A DNA stretch of 64,000 nucleotides from Citrobacter gillenii (GTDB taxonomy: Bacteria > Pseudomonadota > Gammaproteobacteria > Enterobacterales > Enterobacteriaceae): NCBI RefSeq assembly GCF_013337685.1, contig NZ_SUQN01000006.1, positions 1-64,000 on the forward strand, written 5' to 3'. This document shows, piece by piece, positions 28,079 through 36,573 of the stretch. How positions within the stretch are numbered: the stretch's first letter is position 1; every line of letters starts with the position of its first letter. Both the position numbers and the translations under genes were made by a program. The notes beneath the pieces were generated by a model. It saw nothing but the letters and a program-made list of their open reading frames with translations. It had not been told where the DNA came from and searched no databases.

Positions 28079-28108
28079 TGCCAGTTGCGCAGTACTGCGC
28101 AACTGGCA
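28079..28108 (+). terminator. 30-bp perfect palindrome with T-run, probable terminator of the efflux operon
   Basis: TGCCAGTTGCGCAGT is followed directly by its exact complement, then TGACTTTTTG. The stem could be 13 bp with a four-base loop. It lies 49 bases after the SDR stop. The length and perfection are greater than usual. Confidence 0.65.
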
Positions 28109-28286
28109 TGACTTTTTGTGTCAAAACATTCTGTATTATCCCACCAAAGCGGGCCAATGCGTTGCTCTGAAAGTCTGGTATTAGCACCGCGACCTGCTCA
28201 GTATAAATTATACATAACACAGTGTTATCAACGTCCGCTCCTGGCACAAAGCGGACCGCCTGAAGCGTTGCGAGGTCTGCTATGAG
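28109..28286. other. Intergenic sequence rich in small inverted repeats
   Basis: It contains ATAACAC-A-GTGTTAT near 28213-28227 and a GTCCGCT/AGCGGAC pair near 28231-28254. No gene is supported. It ends in the GCTATGAG that is duplicated around the IS66 element. Confidence 0.5.
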
Positions 28287-28953
28287 GTAATGTTCCGGTG
28301 AACTCACATTGACGAAGCCGCCCCGTTCTGCATTTCGCCGTTTTGAGTCAGTCGATCAGGGGATTTTTCGCGAAGGGTAATAACTCATGTAGCCGATCTT
28401 CCGGCCATTTCGGCAGGCGTTCCAGCACCCATTTCAGCCAGCCAGACGGCTCCGCGCCGTCTCCAGCAGACTCATCACCGCTGCCGCACGATACCCTGCC
28501 TGCAACGATCCGGCGAACAGCCACGTATTCCGCCCCATCACCACCTGGCGGATCGCACGCTCGCACCGGTTATTGTCCAGCGGCAATGCGCCATCCTCCA
28601 CGAACCGGCTCAGTTCTGTTTTGTGAGACAGCGCATATTTTATCGCTTTATGCAGCGCTGAACCCGGCGCGCATTTCTGCGCCTGCGCCGTTAGGCAGAC
28701 CCACAGGGTATCCAGTTGCGGTTTCGCATACCGCTGTCGCCACTGCCTGAGGGATTTGAATGGAACGGCATGGAGTTCAGCGTATTGCAGGCGGGTAAGG
28801 CCGCTGGCCCGCCAGCATGCGACGTGCTGTTTTTTCTCTTTAATGGTCCAGCGTTTTTTTGGCATCGTGTGACTCCGGTAAGTCCGATTAAGTGATGCAG
28901 CCCATGCTAACGGGCTGAAAATCGTTGTGAAGATGAGTTCACCGGAACGTTAC
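28287..28953 (-). mobile_element. Internally deleted IS66-family element, 667 bp, with 8-bp target duplication
   Basis: The left end begins GTAATGTTCCGGTGAACTCA. The right end, read inward on the minus strand, begins GTAACGTTCCGGTGAACTCA; only one of these 20 bases differs. GTAA ends and 8-bp duplications are typical of IS66. The flanks are GCTATGAG at 28279-28286 and GCTATGAG at 28954-28961, a perfect match. A full IS66 element is about 2.5 kb with tnpA, tnpB and tnpC; here only the start of tnpA joined to the end of tnpC remains. It can move only if transposase is supplied from elsewhere. Confidence 0.92.
28348..28865 (-). pseudogene. IS66 tnpA'-'tnpC deletion fusion
   Basis: The first ~48 codons (MPKKRWTIKEKKQHVACWRA to LRQWRQRYAKP) are the TnpA N-terminus. 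They continue directly with the last part of TnpC: LCTAL-type helix positions replaced by HKAIKYALSHKTELSRFVED, then GALPLDNNRCERAIR and VVMGRNTWLFAGSLQAG. A stop is reached at 28434. The normal tail (GWLKWVLERLPKWPEDRLHE and on) continues in another frame to 28348, so a frameshift has also occurred. All catalytic residues upstream in TnpC are missing except the C-terminal Glu region. Not functional as a transposase. Confidence 0.85.
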
Positions 28954-28969
28954 GCTATGAGCGAAAGGT

Positions 28970-28998
28970 GGACGCCCGCATAGCGTTAACAGGCGTCC
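28970..28998 (-). terminator. Possible terminator hairpin after arsC
   Basis: GGACGCC at 28970-28976 pairs with GGCGTCC at 28992-28998 across a 15-base loop, 20 bases past the arsC stop. The T-run on the minus strand is weak (ACCTTTCG), so this may be a pause or stability element instead. Confidence 0.4.
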
Positions 28999-29018
28999 GA
29001 TATTTTAAAGTGGGCAGA

Positions 29019-29444
29019 TTACTTAACACGCTTCCCCGTTTCGCCAATGACTTTCTCACCATCCTCTTTGGTAAATGCTCCTTTCTGACGTTCCGGAATG
29101 ATATCCAGAACCAACTCCGAAGGACGGCAAAGTTTAGTTCCCAGTGGCGTCACTACAATCGGACGGTTAATCAGAATCGGATGTTGCAGCATAAAATCGA
29201 TTAACTGGTCGTCAGTAAATTTATCTTCTGCAAGACCCAGTGCCTCAAACGGTTCGACGTTCTTACGCAACAAAGCACGGACGGAAATGCCCATATCTGC
29301 AATGAGTTTGACCAGCTCATCGCGTGAAGGTGGAGTCTCAAGGTAAAGAATAACGGTCGGTTCAGTACCACTATTGCGGATCATCTCCAGCGTATTACGC
29401 GATGTGCCGCAGGCTGGGTTGTGATAAATGGTGATGTTGCTCAT
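29019..29444 (-). CDS. arsC: Arsenate reductase (glutaredoxin-linked)
   Basis: A 141-residue ArsC of the plasmid R773 type. The catalytic Cys12 lies in YHNPACGTSRNTL. RPIVVTPLGTKLCRPSE contains arginines that bind arsenate in this family. It reduces arsenate to arsenite with glutathione and glutaredoxin in the cytoplasm; arsenite then leaves through ArsB/ArsA. It is the last gene of the operon, 12 bases after arsB, and appears intact. Confidence 0.96.
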   Translation of the reverse strand: MSNITIYHNPACGTSRNTLEMIRNSGTEPTVILYLETPPSRDELVKLIADMGISVRALLRKNVEPFEALGLAEDKFTDDQLIDFMLQHPILINRPIVVTPLGTKLCRPSELVLDIIPERQKGAFTKEDGEKVIGETGKRVK

Positions 29445-29456
29445 ATCAGTATCTCA

Positions 29457-30746
29457 TTACAAAGTGAAAGAGAGACGTAGCGCCAGCGCTGCCAGCGTTA
29501 CAAACAGCACAGGCAGAGTCATGACGATCCCGGTGCGGAAATAGTATCCCCAGGTGATGGTCATATTCTTCTGTGAAAGGACATGCAGCCAAAGCAGCGT
29601 TGCCAGGCTACCAATCGGTGTGATTTTCGGCCCCAGATCGCAGCCAATCACGTTGGCATAGATCATCGCCTCTTTGATAACGCCTCTTGCGGTGCTTCCA
29701 TCAATAGAGAGAGCGCCAACCAGCACGGTAGGCATGTTGTTCATGATGGAAGACAGGAAAGCCGTCAGGAAGCCGGTACCAAACGTCGCAGCCCAAAGTC
29801 CTTTATCTGCCAGCACGTTCAGTACGCCAGAGAGATATTCTGTTAGACCGGCGTTACGCAGGCCATAGACCACCAGATACATCCCCAGAGAGAAGATGAC
29901 GATCTGCCATGGCGCACCGCGAAGCACTTTGCCAGTGTTAATGGCATGGCCTCGTTTCGCCACCGCAAACAGAATGGCAGCCCCTACAGCAGCAATCGCG
30001 CTGACCGGGATACCCAACGGCTCAAGGACGAAAAAGCCAACCAGAAGAAGGATCAACACGATCCAACCGGTTCTGAAGGTTGCCAGATCTTTAATCGCTT
30101 TTGCCGGTGCTTTCAGAAGAGCCAGGTCGTAAGTCGGCGGAATATCTTTGCGGAAGAACAGATGCAGCATCACCAGCGTGGCGATAATGGCGGCGATATC
30201 CACCGGCACCATAACAGATGCATATTCCGTGAACCCCAGACCGAAGAAATCAGCCGATACGATATTCACCAGGTTCGACACGATAAGCGGCAGGCTGGCC
30301 GTATCGGCAATAAACCCGGCAGCCATGACGAATGCCAGTGTCGTGCCTTTGCTGAACCCTAATGCCAGTAGCATGGCGATGACTATCGGCGTCAGAATAA
30401 GTGCCGCACCATCGTTGGCAAACAGTGCCGCCACCGCCGCACCGAGCAGAACGATATACGTAAAGAGCAAACGTCCACGACCGTTACCCCAGCGGGAAAC
30501 GTGCAGCGCTGCCCATTCGAAAAAACCGGACTCATCAAGCAGCAGGCTGATAATAATTACGGCAATAAAGGTCGCCGTCGCGTTCCAGACGATATTCCAC
30601 ACCACCGGAATATCTCCCACATGCACAACGCCAGATATCAGAGCCAGTCCCGCGCCCAGCATTGCACTCCAGCCGATCCCTAATCCCTTTGGTTGCCAGA
30701 TAACCAAAACAATGGTCAGGACAAAAATAGCGCCTGCCAGTAACAT
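29457..30746 (-). CDS. arsB: Arsenite/antimonite efflux membrane protein
   Basis: A 429-residue protein, the usual ArsB length, beginning [20 protein letters not shown] with about twelve hydrophobic segments. Typical blocks are [20 protein letters not shown] and [20 protein letters not shown]. It carries arsenite and antimonite out across the inner membrane, alone or driven by the ArsA ATPase encoded just upstream. It lies 47 bases after arsA. Intact by length and pattern. Confidence 0.97.
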   Translation of the reverse strand: MLLAGAIFVLTIVLVIWQPKGLGIGWSAMLGAGLALISGVVHVGDIPVVWNIVWNATATFIAVIIISLLLDESGFFEWAALHVSRWGNGRGRLLFTYIVLLGAAVAALFANDGAALILTPIVIAMLLALGFSKGTTLAFVMAAGFIADTASLPLIVSNLVNIVSADFFGLGFTEYASVMVPVDIAAIIATLVMLHLFFRKDIPPTYDLALLKAPAKAIKDLATFRTGWIVLILLLVGFFVLEPLGIPVSAIAAVGAAILFAVAKRGHAINTGKVLRGAPWQIVIFSLGMYLVVYGLRNAGLTEYLSGVLNVLADKGLWAATFGTGFLTAFLSSIMNNMPTVLVGALSIDGSTARGVIKEAMIYANVIGCDLGPKITPIGSLATLLWLHVLSQKNMTITWGYYFRTGIVMTLPVLFVTLAALALRLSFTL

Positions 30747-30793
30747 AAAACCTCCTGACAGGGCGACTTTGTCGCCCTGTATATGCCAAAAAA

Positions 30794-32551
30794 TTAACTC
30801 ATCAACTCTCTGAGCTTTTCAATACCGGCGGGCTCTGACGCCAGCACCGGAACAAGCGCTATACGGTCAGCGTGCTGATTCTTAACAGCCTCAATCTGAG
30901 GCAGTTCCTGATGAGCACGCTGGCAAAGCAACGGAGAACGCGTATCCGCAATGGAAAGGCTGTTATTGATAATCCAGCCCCGCGGATGAATCCCCGCTCT
31001 TTCAAGATCAGCCTGCAGGTTTGCCGCTTCCAGCACCGGTGTGGTTTCAGGCAGAGTGACCAGCAGGACTTTGGTGCGTTCCGGGTCCTGAAGCTGCATC
31101 ATCGGAGTGGAAAAATGACCTTTATCCCCCATCTTCTTGGCAATCTCACGGTGATAAGCCCCGGTAGCATCAAGCAGTAATAGCGTATGCCCGGTAGGTG
31201 CCGTATCCATGACCACAAACCGTTTGCCTGCTTCACGGATTACGCGTGAGAACGCCTGGAACACCGCAATCTCTTCCGTGCAAGGAGAACGTAAATCCTC
31301 TTCGAGCAGCCGTTTCCCTACCTCATCCAGATTCCTGCCTTTCGTCTCAAGAACATGCTGCCGATAGCGTTCAGTTTCATCGTGAGGGTTGATTCGGCTG
31401 ACCTGTAGATTTTTGAGACTTCCATTGAGCGTTGCACTGAGATGTGCAGCGGGATCTGAGGTGGTGAGATGGACATCAAATCCCATATCCGCCAGCCTGA
31501 CGGCGATGGCAGCAGCCATCGTGGTTTTACCTACGCCACCTTTGCCCATCAGCATAATCAAACCGTGTTCACTACGGGCGATATCATCAACCATGGCAGA
31601 CAGCGACACATTCTCTGGCTTGACCTGCATGCTCTCGCTCTGTACAGGAAGCGATGCTGATTCAGCATATTCGTTTAGCAGGCCTTTCAGCGCGGAGACA
31701 CCAACCATGTTCAGCGGCTGAAGGTATAAGCTGTCTGTCGGCAACTCAGATAACCCGGAAGGAAGATTTGCCAGCGCTTCTTGTTCCCGTTGCCATATCG
31801 CAGCGGCCAGGGCGTCATATTCAGCTTCGGCTTTAGGCAGCACACCATTAATCACCAGGTACTGGTTTTTCAGCCCAATCGCAGCCAGTTCTTCATAGGT
31901 GCGGGCGACTTCCTGCAGCGTAGATTTTTGCAGTCGTGCAACCAGAACCAGTCGGGTACGATCAGGATCGGATAACGCCTCTACTGCATGAGCATACTGC
32001 TCACGCTGCTTTTCCAGCCCGGCCATTGGGCCAAGACAGGAAGCACCATCTGGATTGCTTTCAATGAAGCTACTCCAGGCACCGGGAAGCTGGAGAAGGC
32101 GAATCGTGTGGCCCGTCGGCGCTGTATCAAAAATGATGTGATCAAAGCGGGTCAGCAGAGAAGCGTCGGTCAGTAAGCCAGTAAACTCATCGAACGCCGC
32201 AATCTCAGTCGTACAGGCTCCTGAAAGCTGTTCGCTGATACTGTTAACAACGTCATCAGGCAGAAGACCTTTGATAGGATCAACGATTCTGGAGCGGTAT
32301 TGTTGGGCGGCTTCCTGCGGGTCAATCTCCAGAGCAGAAAGCCCAGGAACTGCCGTCACAGGGCGAATGGTGTTACCGATAGCCTGGTCGAATACCTGTC
32401 CGACATTCGAGGCAGGATCGGTACTGACCAGCAAAACCCGCTTACCCTGTTCGGCAAGGCGGATAGCCGTCGCGCAGGAAATGGAAGTTTTTCCTACGCC
32501 TCCCTTACCGGTAAAAAACAGATAAGGCGGGATGTTCTGTAAGAATTTCAT
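30794..32551 (-). CDS. arsA: Arsenite-stimulated pump ATPase
   Basis: A 585-residue protein with two homologous halves, A1 and A2. Each has a P-loop ([12 protein letters not shown] near residue 15; [12 protein letters not shown] near residue 335) and a DTAPTGHT signature. Metalloid-site cysteines appear in [13 protein letters not shown] and [13 protein letters not shown], the positions of Cys113 and Cys422 in R773. The start is set at the ATG at 32551 because GGAGG precedes it by five bases and [18 protein letters not shown] matches the family; an upstream ATG at 32593 overlaps arsD. It energises ArsB for arsenite export. Confidence 0.96.
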   Translation of the reverse strand: MKFLQNIPPYLFFTGKGGVGKTSISCATAIRLAEQGKRVLLVSTDPASNVGQVFDQAIGNTIRPVTAVPGLSALEIDPQEAAQQYRSRIVDPIKGLLPDDVVNSISEQLSGACTTEIAAFDEFTGLLTDASLLTRFDHIIFDTAPTGHTIRLLQLPGAWSSFIESNPDGASCLGPMAGLEKQREQYAHAVEALSDPDRTRLVLVARLQKSTLQEVARTYEELAAIGLKNQYLVINGVLPKAEAEYDALAAAIWQREQEALANLPSGLSELPTDSLYLQPLNMVGVSALKGLLNEYAESASLPVQSESMQVKPENVSLSAMVDDIARSEHGLIMLMGKGGVGKTTMAAAIAVRLADMGFDVHLTTSDPAAHLSATLNGSLKNLQVSRINPHDETERYRQHVLETKGRNLDEVGKRLLEEDLRSPCTEEIAVFQAFSRVIREAGKRFVVMDTAPTGHTLLLLDATGAYHREIAKKMGDKGHFSTPMMQLQDPERTKVLLVTLPETTPVLEAANLQADLERAGIHPRGWIINNSLSIADTRSPLLCQRAHQELPQIEAVKNQHADRIALVPVLASEPAGIEKLRELMS

Positions 32552-32567
32552 ATGTCCTCCTGACATA

Positions 32568-32930
32568 TCAGCAACAGGAAGTATTACCACCACAGCAGTT
32601 GGTGGGAGCTAACCCTACCCTCTCCAGCGGTATACCAAACCAGCGAGCTATCTCAGCACGTTTTGGGTACCGCCCTGCCATCACCGTTTCGCCATCCAAC
32701 AGCAGTAGCGGAAGCCCTTCTGCCCCAGATGCTTCTAGGAATGCTTTCGCTTTCTCGTTCTGAACAAAGCTCATAGGCTGCTGTGCCAGATTGTAACGTT
32801 CAACCTGTACACCACGTCCTTTCAGCCACTGCACATCAGCAGAAAAATCAACCAGAACCTGATCGACATCTGAGCCACATACGCCGGTACTGCAGCACAT
32901 TGCCGGGTCAAACACCGTTAACGTCTTCAT
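32568..32930 (-). CDS. arsD: ArsD arsenic metallochaperone
   Basis: A 120-residue protein with all the cysteine sites known for ArsD: Cys12, Cys13 and Cys18 at the front (AMCCSTGVCG) and the pairs Cys112-113 and Cys119-120 at the end (TNCCGGNTSCC). It carries arsenite from glutathione to ArsA and acts as a weak second repressor. Its stop lies 16 bases before the arsA start. The presence of both arsD and arsA makes this the complete five-gene operon type, which tolerates higher arsenite than arsRBC. Confidence 0.95.
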   Translation of the reverse strand: MKTLTVFDPAMCCSTGVCGSDVDQVLVDFSADVQWLKGRGVQVERYNLAQQPMSFVQNEKAKAFLEASGAEGLPLLLLDGETVMAGRYPKRAEIARWFGIPLERVGLAPTNCCGGNTSCC

Positions 32931-32977
32931 CCTGAATACCTCACATTCGTAAAATCATATATGTTCAGGCAAATTTT

Positions 32978-33328
32978 TTAGATGCAAACAGCCTTACCGC
33001 TACCAGAGCAGTTTGCCGATGCCAGCTTACGGGCGATGGCCTGTACGTCGTCCTGTTGGCTTAACCAGGCCTGCTCAATCACCTGAGCGGCCCAGGAAGG
33101 AATATGCGGGGATAAGCGGTAGTGAACCCACTTGCCCTGTTTGCGATCCAGCAATAGACCACTTTCCCGGAGCATTGCCAGATGGCGGGAGATCTTAGGC
33201 TGTGACTGCTCCAACGCCGTGCAAAGATCGCACACGCACAGCTCTCCCATCTCCCTGAGCAGCAGCACGATGCCCAGGCGGGTTTCATCGGAGAGATTTT
33301 TGAAGAGTTGTAATGCTGTAAAAATCAT
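32978..33328 (-). CDS. arsR: ArsR arsenic-responsive repressor
   Basis: A 116-residue ArsR/SmtB winged-helix protein. The arsenite site is ELCVCDLC with Cys31, Cys33 and Cys36. The recognition helix region reads QSQPKISRHLAMLRESGLL. It binds the operon promoter and leaves it when arsenite binds the cysteines. It is the first gene of arsRDABC, 47 bases before arsD. Confidence 0.95.
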   Translation of the reverse strand: MIFTALQLFKNLSDETRLGIVLLLREMGELCVCDLCTALEQSQPKISRHLAMLRESGLLLDRKQGKWVHYRLSPHIPSWAAQVIEQAWLSQQDDVQAIARKLASANCSGSGKAVCI

Positions 33329-33354
33329 AGTCGTTCCCCTACCTATCTGGTTCT

Positions 33355-33382
33355 ATAATACTCGGTGAAAGATTCCTTGCAA
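33355..33382 (-). promoter_or_regulatory. arsRDABC promoter
   Basis: On the minus strand -35 TTGCAA (33382-33377), a 16-base spacer, and -10 TATTAT (33360-33355), 27 bases before the arsR start. A preceding AT-rich stretch with ATTCG and CGTATATGATC resembles the kind of sequence ArsR binds, but the operator limits cannot be fixed by eye. Confidence 0.65.
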
Positions 33383-33414
33383 GATCATATACGAAAAAAC
33401 GAATGTATTGCATA

Positions 33415-33448
33415 AATAGCGAACGCACAAACTTGTGCGTTCGCTATT
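33415..33448 (-). terminator. 34-base perfect inverted repeat after the ATPase gene
   Basis: AATAGCGAACGCACAA, a two-base centre, then its exact complement. It lies 11 bases after the ATPase stop codon and just upstream of the ars promoter. It should form a long stable hairpin ending the nuclease/ATPase transcript and insulating arsR; the following U-content is modest. Confidence 0.7.
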
Positions 33449-33459
33449 AACTAAAGAAA

Positions 33460-35223
33460 TTATTCAGTAAGCTTACAAGTATCCACAAAGATATCGAGGT
33501 TTAAATCCAAAGGTTTGGATAAAAATGTTCTCTCGTGCTTCCCATCACCAATAAAGAATACATTCGTATCCTCTGGGAAATATCGGTCCTTAATATCTTT
33601 AACCTTGGCTCTTCGGAATGCATTCACCTCTTTACCATCTTGCAAGAGGTTATCCTCAGAATACTCAGACATCGATATAAATGATTGAGTATCTGTCGGA
33701 AGATTTCTTCCAACAAACGACAGTATGATATCAAAATTTCTGTCATCGATATCTTCTTTAAGAATTGCATCGAGCATAAATGGAAGTCGATGTATATTGT
33801 CTGTTTCTCTTATTAAAGAATTTAATGAAAAATGATATGACATTACAGTTTTATGAAGCTCAACGCCTTGAAAAGGGAACGAGTTTATTTTATAAAGATC
33901 TGTATATCTAGGTTCTGTTACATTGAACAACTGCATGTCATTAAGGTATTTTTTAAATATCTCCTTGAAATCTTTTTCTTTGTTAAACCGCTCGACAAAA
34001 AGAGACTGCTCCTCTCCCATTCCATCAATCAACCCTTTAATTTCATCAGACCTTTTTGTATGTTCTTCTATCTCTTCATGAATATTGCTTAACAGACGTA
34101 TGTTTGCTTTATTATCGATCCATGTATTAACAGATACATTTTGTGATTTTTTCTCAAGAAAACATGAATATTTTGAAGATATATCAATTTCCAACTTTTT
34201 AATCTTCGCAAGAGAACCATTAATATCAGACTGTATTTTTTGTATTTTATTATTTATTTGCTCTGATAGTTTATCAGTATCATTGATGTTTTGATAATAA
34301 CCATATAATCCCTCTAAGGAATAAGGAAGTATTTGAGTACACGCAGGACAACGATCAATATTGTTATAGTTTTGGTTTTTAATATTTCTTTTAGTTCTTC
34401 TTAGTATCTTGACATGATTTTTAGTTAAGGATAATTTATTACACAAACTAGTATATACATCACGTTCTTCGTCTAATGATGCTACTAAATTTATATAACC
34501 ATCAATATACTTCTGAGCCTCATCACCGAATTCTTCATCTAGTAATTTAGAAACAACAAAGTGAGGCTCAGCGCTATATTTATTCAATGAGGAGATCTTC
34601 GACTGAAGTTGTGCCCGCTCTTTTGTTAACTTATAAAAATATTCTTTATCAAAAGAATTTTCTATTCCAAGATAATAATCAAGATATGTGTCTTTAAAAT
34701 CTTTATAAAAACCAAGGTTAGAGAATGACTCTCTTAAATAAACCCACCCTACAGATTGAGAAATATAATAAGGTAGGAACATACATTCTATCGATGCTTT
34801 TTTTAGCTCGCCCTTTTGTTCTAAAAGCATGTTAAAATCAAATAATTGAGATAACATCTCTTTAAGCTTCACATGTTCAACTCGACCATCAGAGTCAATT
34901 CCATGAAAGCTAAAAACATTCCCCCCATCCTCTTTTAAATATATGCTACCAAGCTCTCTTACTATTATATATTTTTTATCTACACCTCCTTTAGTGATGC
35001 TGAAATCCAATCTGAATGTAGGGTTGTATCGAATAATTTCACTCAAGCCATCTTTAACATCATTAATTCCAAAGGTAAATAAAACACTCTGTATTAAAGT
35101 GCTTTTACCCGAGGTATTACACCCACTTATTATGTTTATTTTATTTGAAAACTTTTGATCGAAATATAAATTATGACTTTCAGAGACAACAAACAATCTA
35201 TCAAACTTTATAATTGTCTTCAT
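33460..35223 (-). CDS. SMC/Rad50-like ATPase of a two-gene putative defence system (LmuB-like)
   Basis: A 587-residue ABC-type ATPase. Walker A is GCNTSGKST at residues 34-42, straight after strand INIIS. Long coiled-coil segments flank a zinc-hook-like CPAC at residues 292-295 (RCPACTQ). Walker B appears to be LPFMLD with Asp485, in the context DAILKED. A canonical LSGGQ signature is not obvious. This layout (short SMC with a hook) is seen in Lamassu LmuB and other ABC-three-component ATPases, which sense foreign DNA ends or structures and license a partner nuclease. The partner gene ends 8 bases upstream, with TAAGG across its stop serving as the ribosome site. Much lower GC than the backbone marks it as acquired. 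A Rad50-like OLD/Wadjet relative is an alternative. Confidence 0.75.
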   Translation of the reverse strand: MKTIIKFDRLFVVSESHNLYFDQKFSNKINIISGCNTSGKSTLIQSVLFTFGINDVKDGLSEIIRYNPTFRLDFSITKGGVDKKYIIVRELGSIYLKEDGGNVFSFHGIDSDGRVEHVKLKEMLSQLFDFNMLLEQKGELKKASIECMFLPYYISQSVGWVYLRESFSNLGFYKDFKDTYLDYYLGIENSFDKEYFYKLTKERAQLQSKISSLNKYSAEPHFVVSKLLDEEFGDEAQKYIDGYINLVASLDEERDVYTSLCNKLSLTKNHVKILRRTKRNIKNQNYNNIDRCPACTQILPYSLEGLYGYYQNINDTDKLSEQINNKIQKIQSDINGSLAKIKKLEIDISSKYSCFLEKKSQNVSVNTWIDNKANIRLLSNIHEEIEEHTKRSDEIKGLIDGMGEEQSLFVERFNKEKDFKEIFKKYLNDMQLFNVTEPRYTDLYKINSFPFQGVELHKTVMSYHFSLNSLIRETDNIHRLPFMLDAILKEDIDDRNFDIILSFVGRNLPTDTQSFISMSEYSEDNLLQDGKEVNAFRRAKVKDIKDRYFPEDTNVFFIGDGKHERTFLSKPLDLNLDIFVDTCKLTE

Positions 35224-35231
35224 GGTTTACC

Positions 35232-36341
35232 TTAATCGTAACACTCAACGTATGAACACAGAACTGCAAAAAATGTATCAATATTATCTAGGTTTATAGA
35301 ATGAGATTTTCTAACATTATCAACATATGCAGTTAATGCGTCTTGAAGAGAAAAATATTGAGTTGTGTAATCATTATTTCTAACAAAGCCTTTAATAATT
35401 TGATAATCGTAATTACTCATATCCTTGAGTAGTTCAAAAGAGTTAAGTATATAGTTTTCATGATTTTTCTGTATATTAAGTGGTATTCTAAATTTCATTG
35501 AGAATTGCTGTGCTGCGGCACGCCAATAGTCGAATGCTTTTTGCTGTGAATCAATCATATTCATAACTTTTTTAATATCGTCGCCTTCAACCCTTTTTGT
35601 TGGATCAAGTAGGCGTATTTCCTGCCCTTGGTTATATACAGTTTCCACATCCCTAAATAGAGTAAGTATCACATCAATAGCTGCTTTCGAATCAGCTATA
35701 TGAGGGAATTTTATAACCATAAGTCCAATAAGAGATTCTTTTTGTTTAGCCGCAGTTCTTGGGAAGTCTACCCACTGAATATTTAAGTTACTTAGCTCTT
35801 GTCGATGAAAAGCAGAAGATCCTTCATTGCAAATTTCTGTTATTTTTTCTTCAATTTTAACTCTAATACTTTCGTGTAATTTATCATATGCACAGGTCGA
35901 GTTTTGCTCATTTATCTTTACTATCTGCTCAGTAGTACCTTCGTCTTTTAACTTCTTCAGAGGCGAATATTTTAATTCCATTTCTGTATTTGATATAAAG
36001 GTTAACTGATGTCTATAATCCTCACTTTTTTCGAAAGAATCATTTTTTAGATTATCCCCTACCAATAGAATTTTAGATACCATCTCAGAAAATCTAGCAT
36101 CAATAGTCCATATTTTTCCGCTAAGCTTTTTTGCCTGGTAGGCATATATCTCGTTAATATAAACTAAACAGTCAGTTTTATAGCAAAAAAGAAAATCATC
36201 ATGATGTTCAATACAAATAAAAAAGTTTTTGTTAATGAAAGAATTAAAATTATCTAACAAAAGATATAATGCACAGTTTCTCTGAAACTCGAAACCTGTT
36301 AAGGCATCTACCCCAGCATTTACCGCTTTATTTTTAGCCAC
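35232..36341 (-). CDS. Cap4/DUF4297-like nuclease partner of the SMC-like ATPase (LmuA-like)
   Basis: A 369-residue protein. The N-terminal ~75 residues match the dsDNA-nuclease (DUF4297/Cap4, PD-(D/E)xK) pattern: GFEFQRNCALYLLL, then IEHHDDFLF with Glu45 and Asp48/Asp49, then YAYQAKK with Gln69 and Lys71 as the QxK pair. The C-terminal ~290 residues are helical with no family I can name; they may contact the ATPase. In Lamassu and related systems such a nuclease is held inactive by the SMC partner until foreign DNA is recognised. No third subunit (LmuC) is visible here. It is the first gene of the pair and sits between the island integrase and the ars operon, a common spot for defence cargo. 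Confidence 0.72.
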   Translation of the reverse strand: MAKNKAVNAGVDALTGFEFQRNCALYLLLDNFNSFINKNFFICIEHHDDFLFCYKTDCLVYINEIYAYQAKKLSGKIWTIDARFSEMVSKILLVGDNLKNDSFEKSEDYRHQLTFISNTEMELKYSPLKKLKDEGTTEQIVKINEQNSTCAYDKLHESIRVKIEEKITEICNEGSSAFHRQELSNLNIQWVDFPRTAAKQKESLIGLMVIKFPHIADSKAAIDVILTLFRDVETVYNQGQEIRLLDPTKRVEGDDIKKVMNMIDSQQKAFDYWRAAAQQFSMKFRIPLNIQKNHENYILNSFELLKDMSNYDYQIIKGFVRNNDYTTQYFSLQDALTAYVDNVRKSHSINLDNIDTFFAVLCSYVECYD

Positions 36342-36534
36342 CTCAATCTCCTACAATAGCTAAAAATTTCAATTGTTATCCAGCTATTCTAGTGGATGCA
36401 AATGAAACTATTTAAGGCGATATGTATCACGAAAATCAAAAAAAATAAATTTATAGAACCGTTTTTAGTGATCTAATGCACTGTTTAATATACTGTTTTT
36501 TTATACAGCCAACAACAATAATGACCTTAGAGAA

Positions 36535-36562
36535 GGGAAAAACATCAAAACCTCGTTTTCCC
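36535..36562 (-). terminator. Weak hairpin after the integrase gene
   Basis: GGGAAAA and TTTTCCC pair across a 14-base loop just after the integrase stop. Followed by TTCTC rather than a T-run, so low confidence. The rest of 36342-36573 is AT-rich and should hold the promoter of the nuclease/ATPase pair. Confidence 0.35.
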
Positions 36563-36573
36563 TATTCTCAAAC

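Noticed and set aside
27990..28307. 105-codon minus-strand frame over the SDR end and palindrome
   Set aside because: It starts inside the IS66 terminal repeat, runs through inverted repeats typical of intergenic DNA and ends inside the SDR gene; not a real gene.
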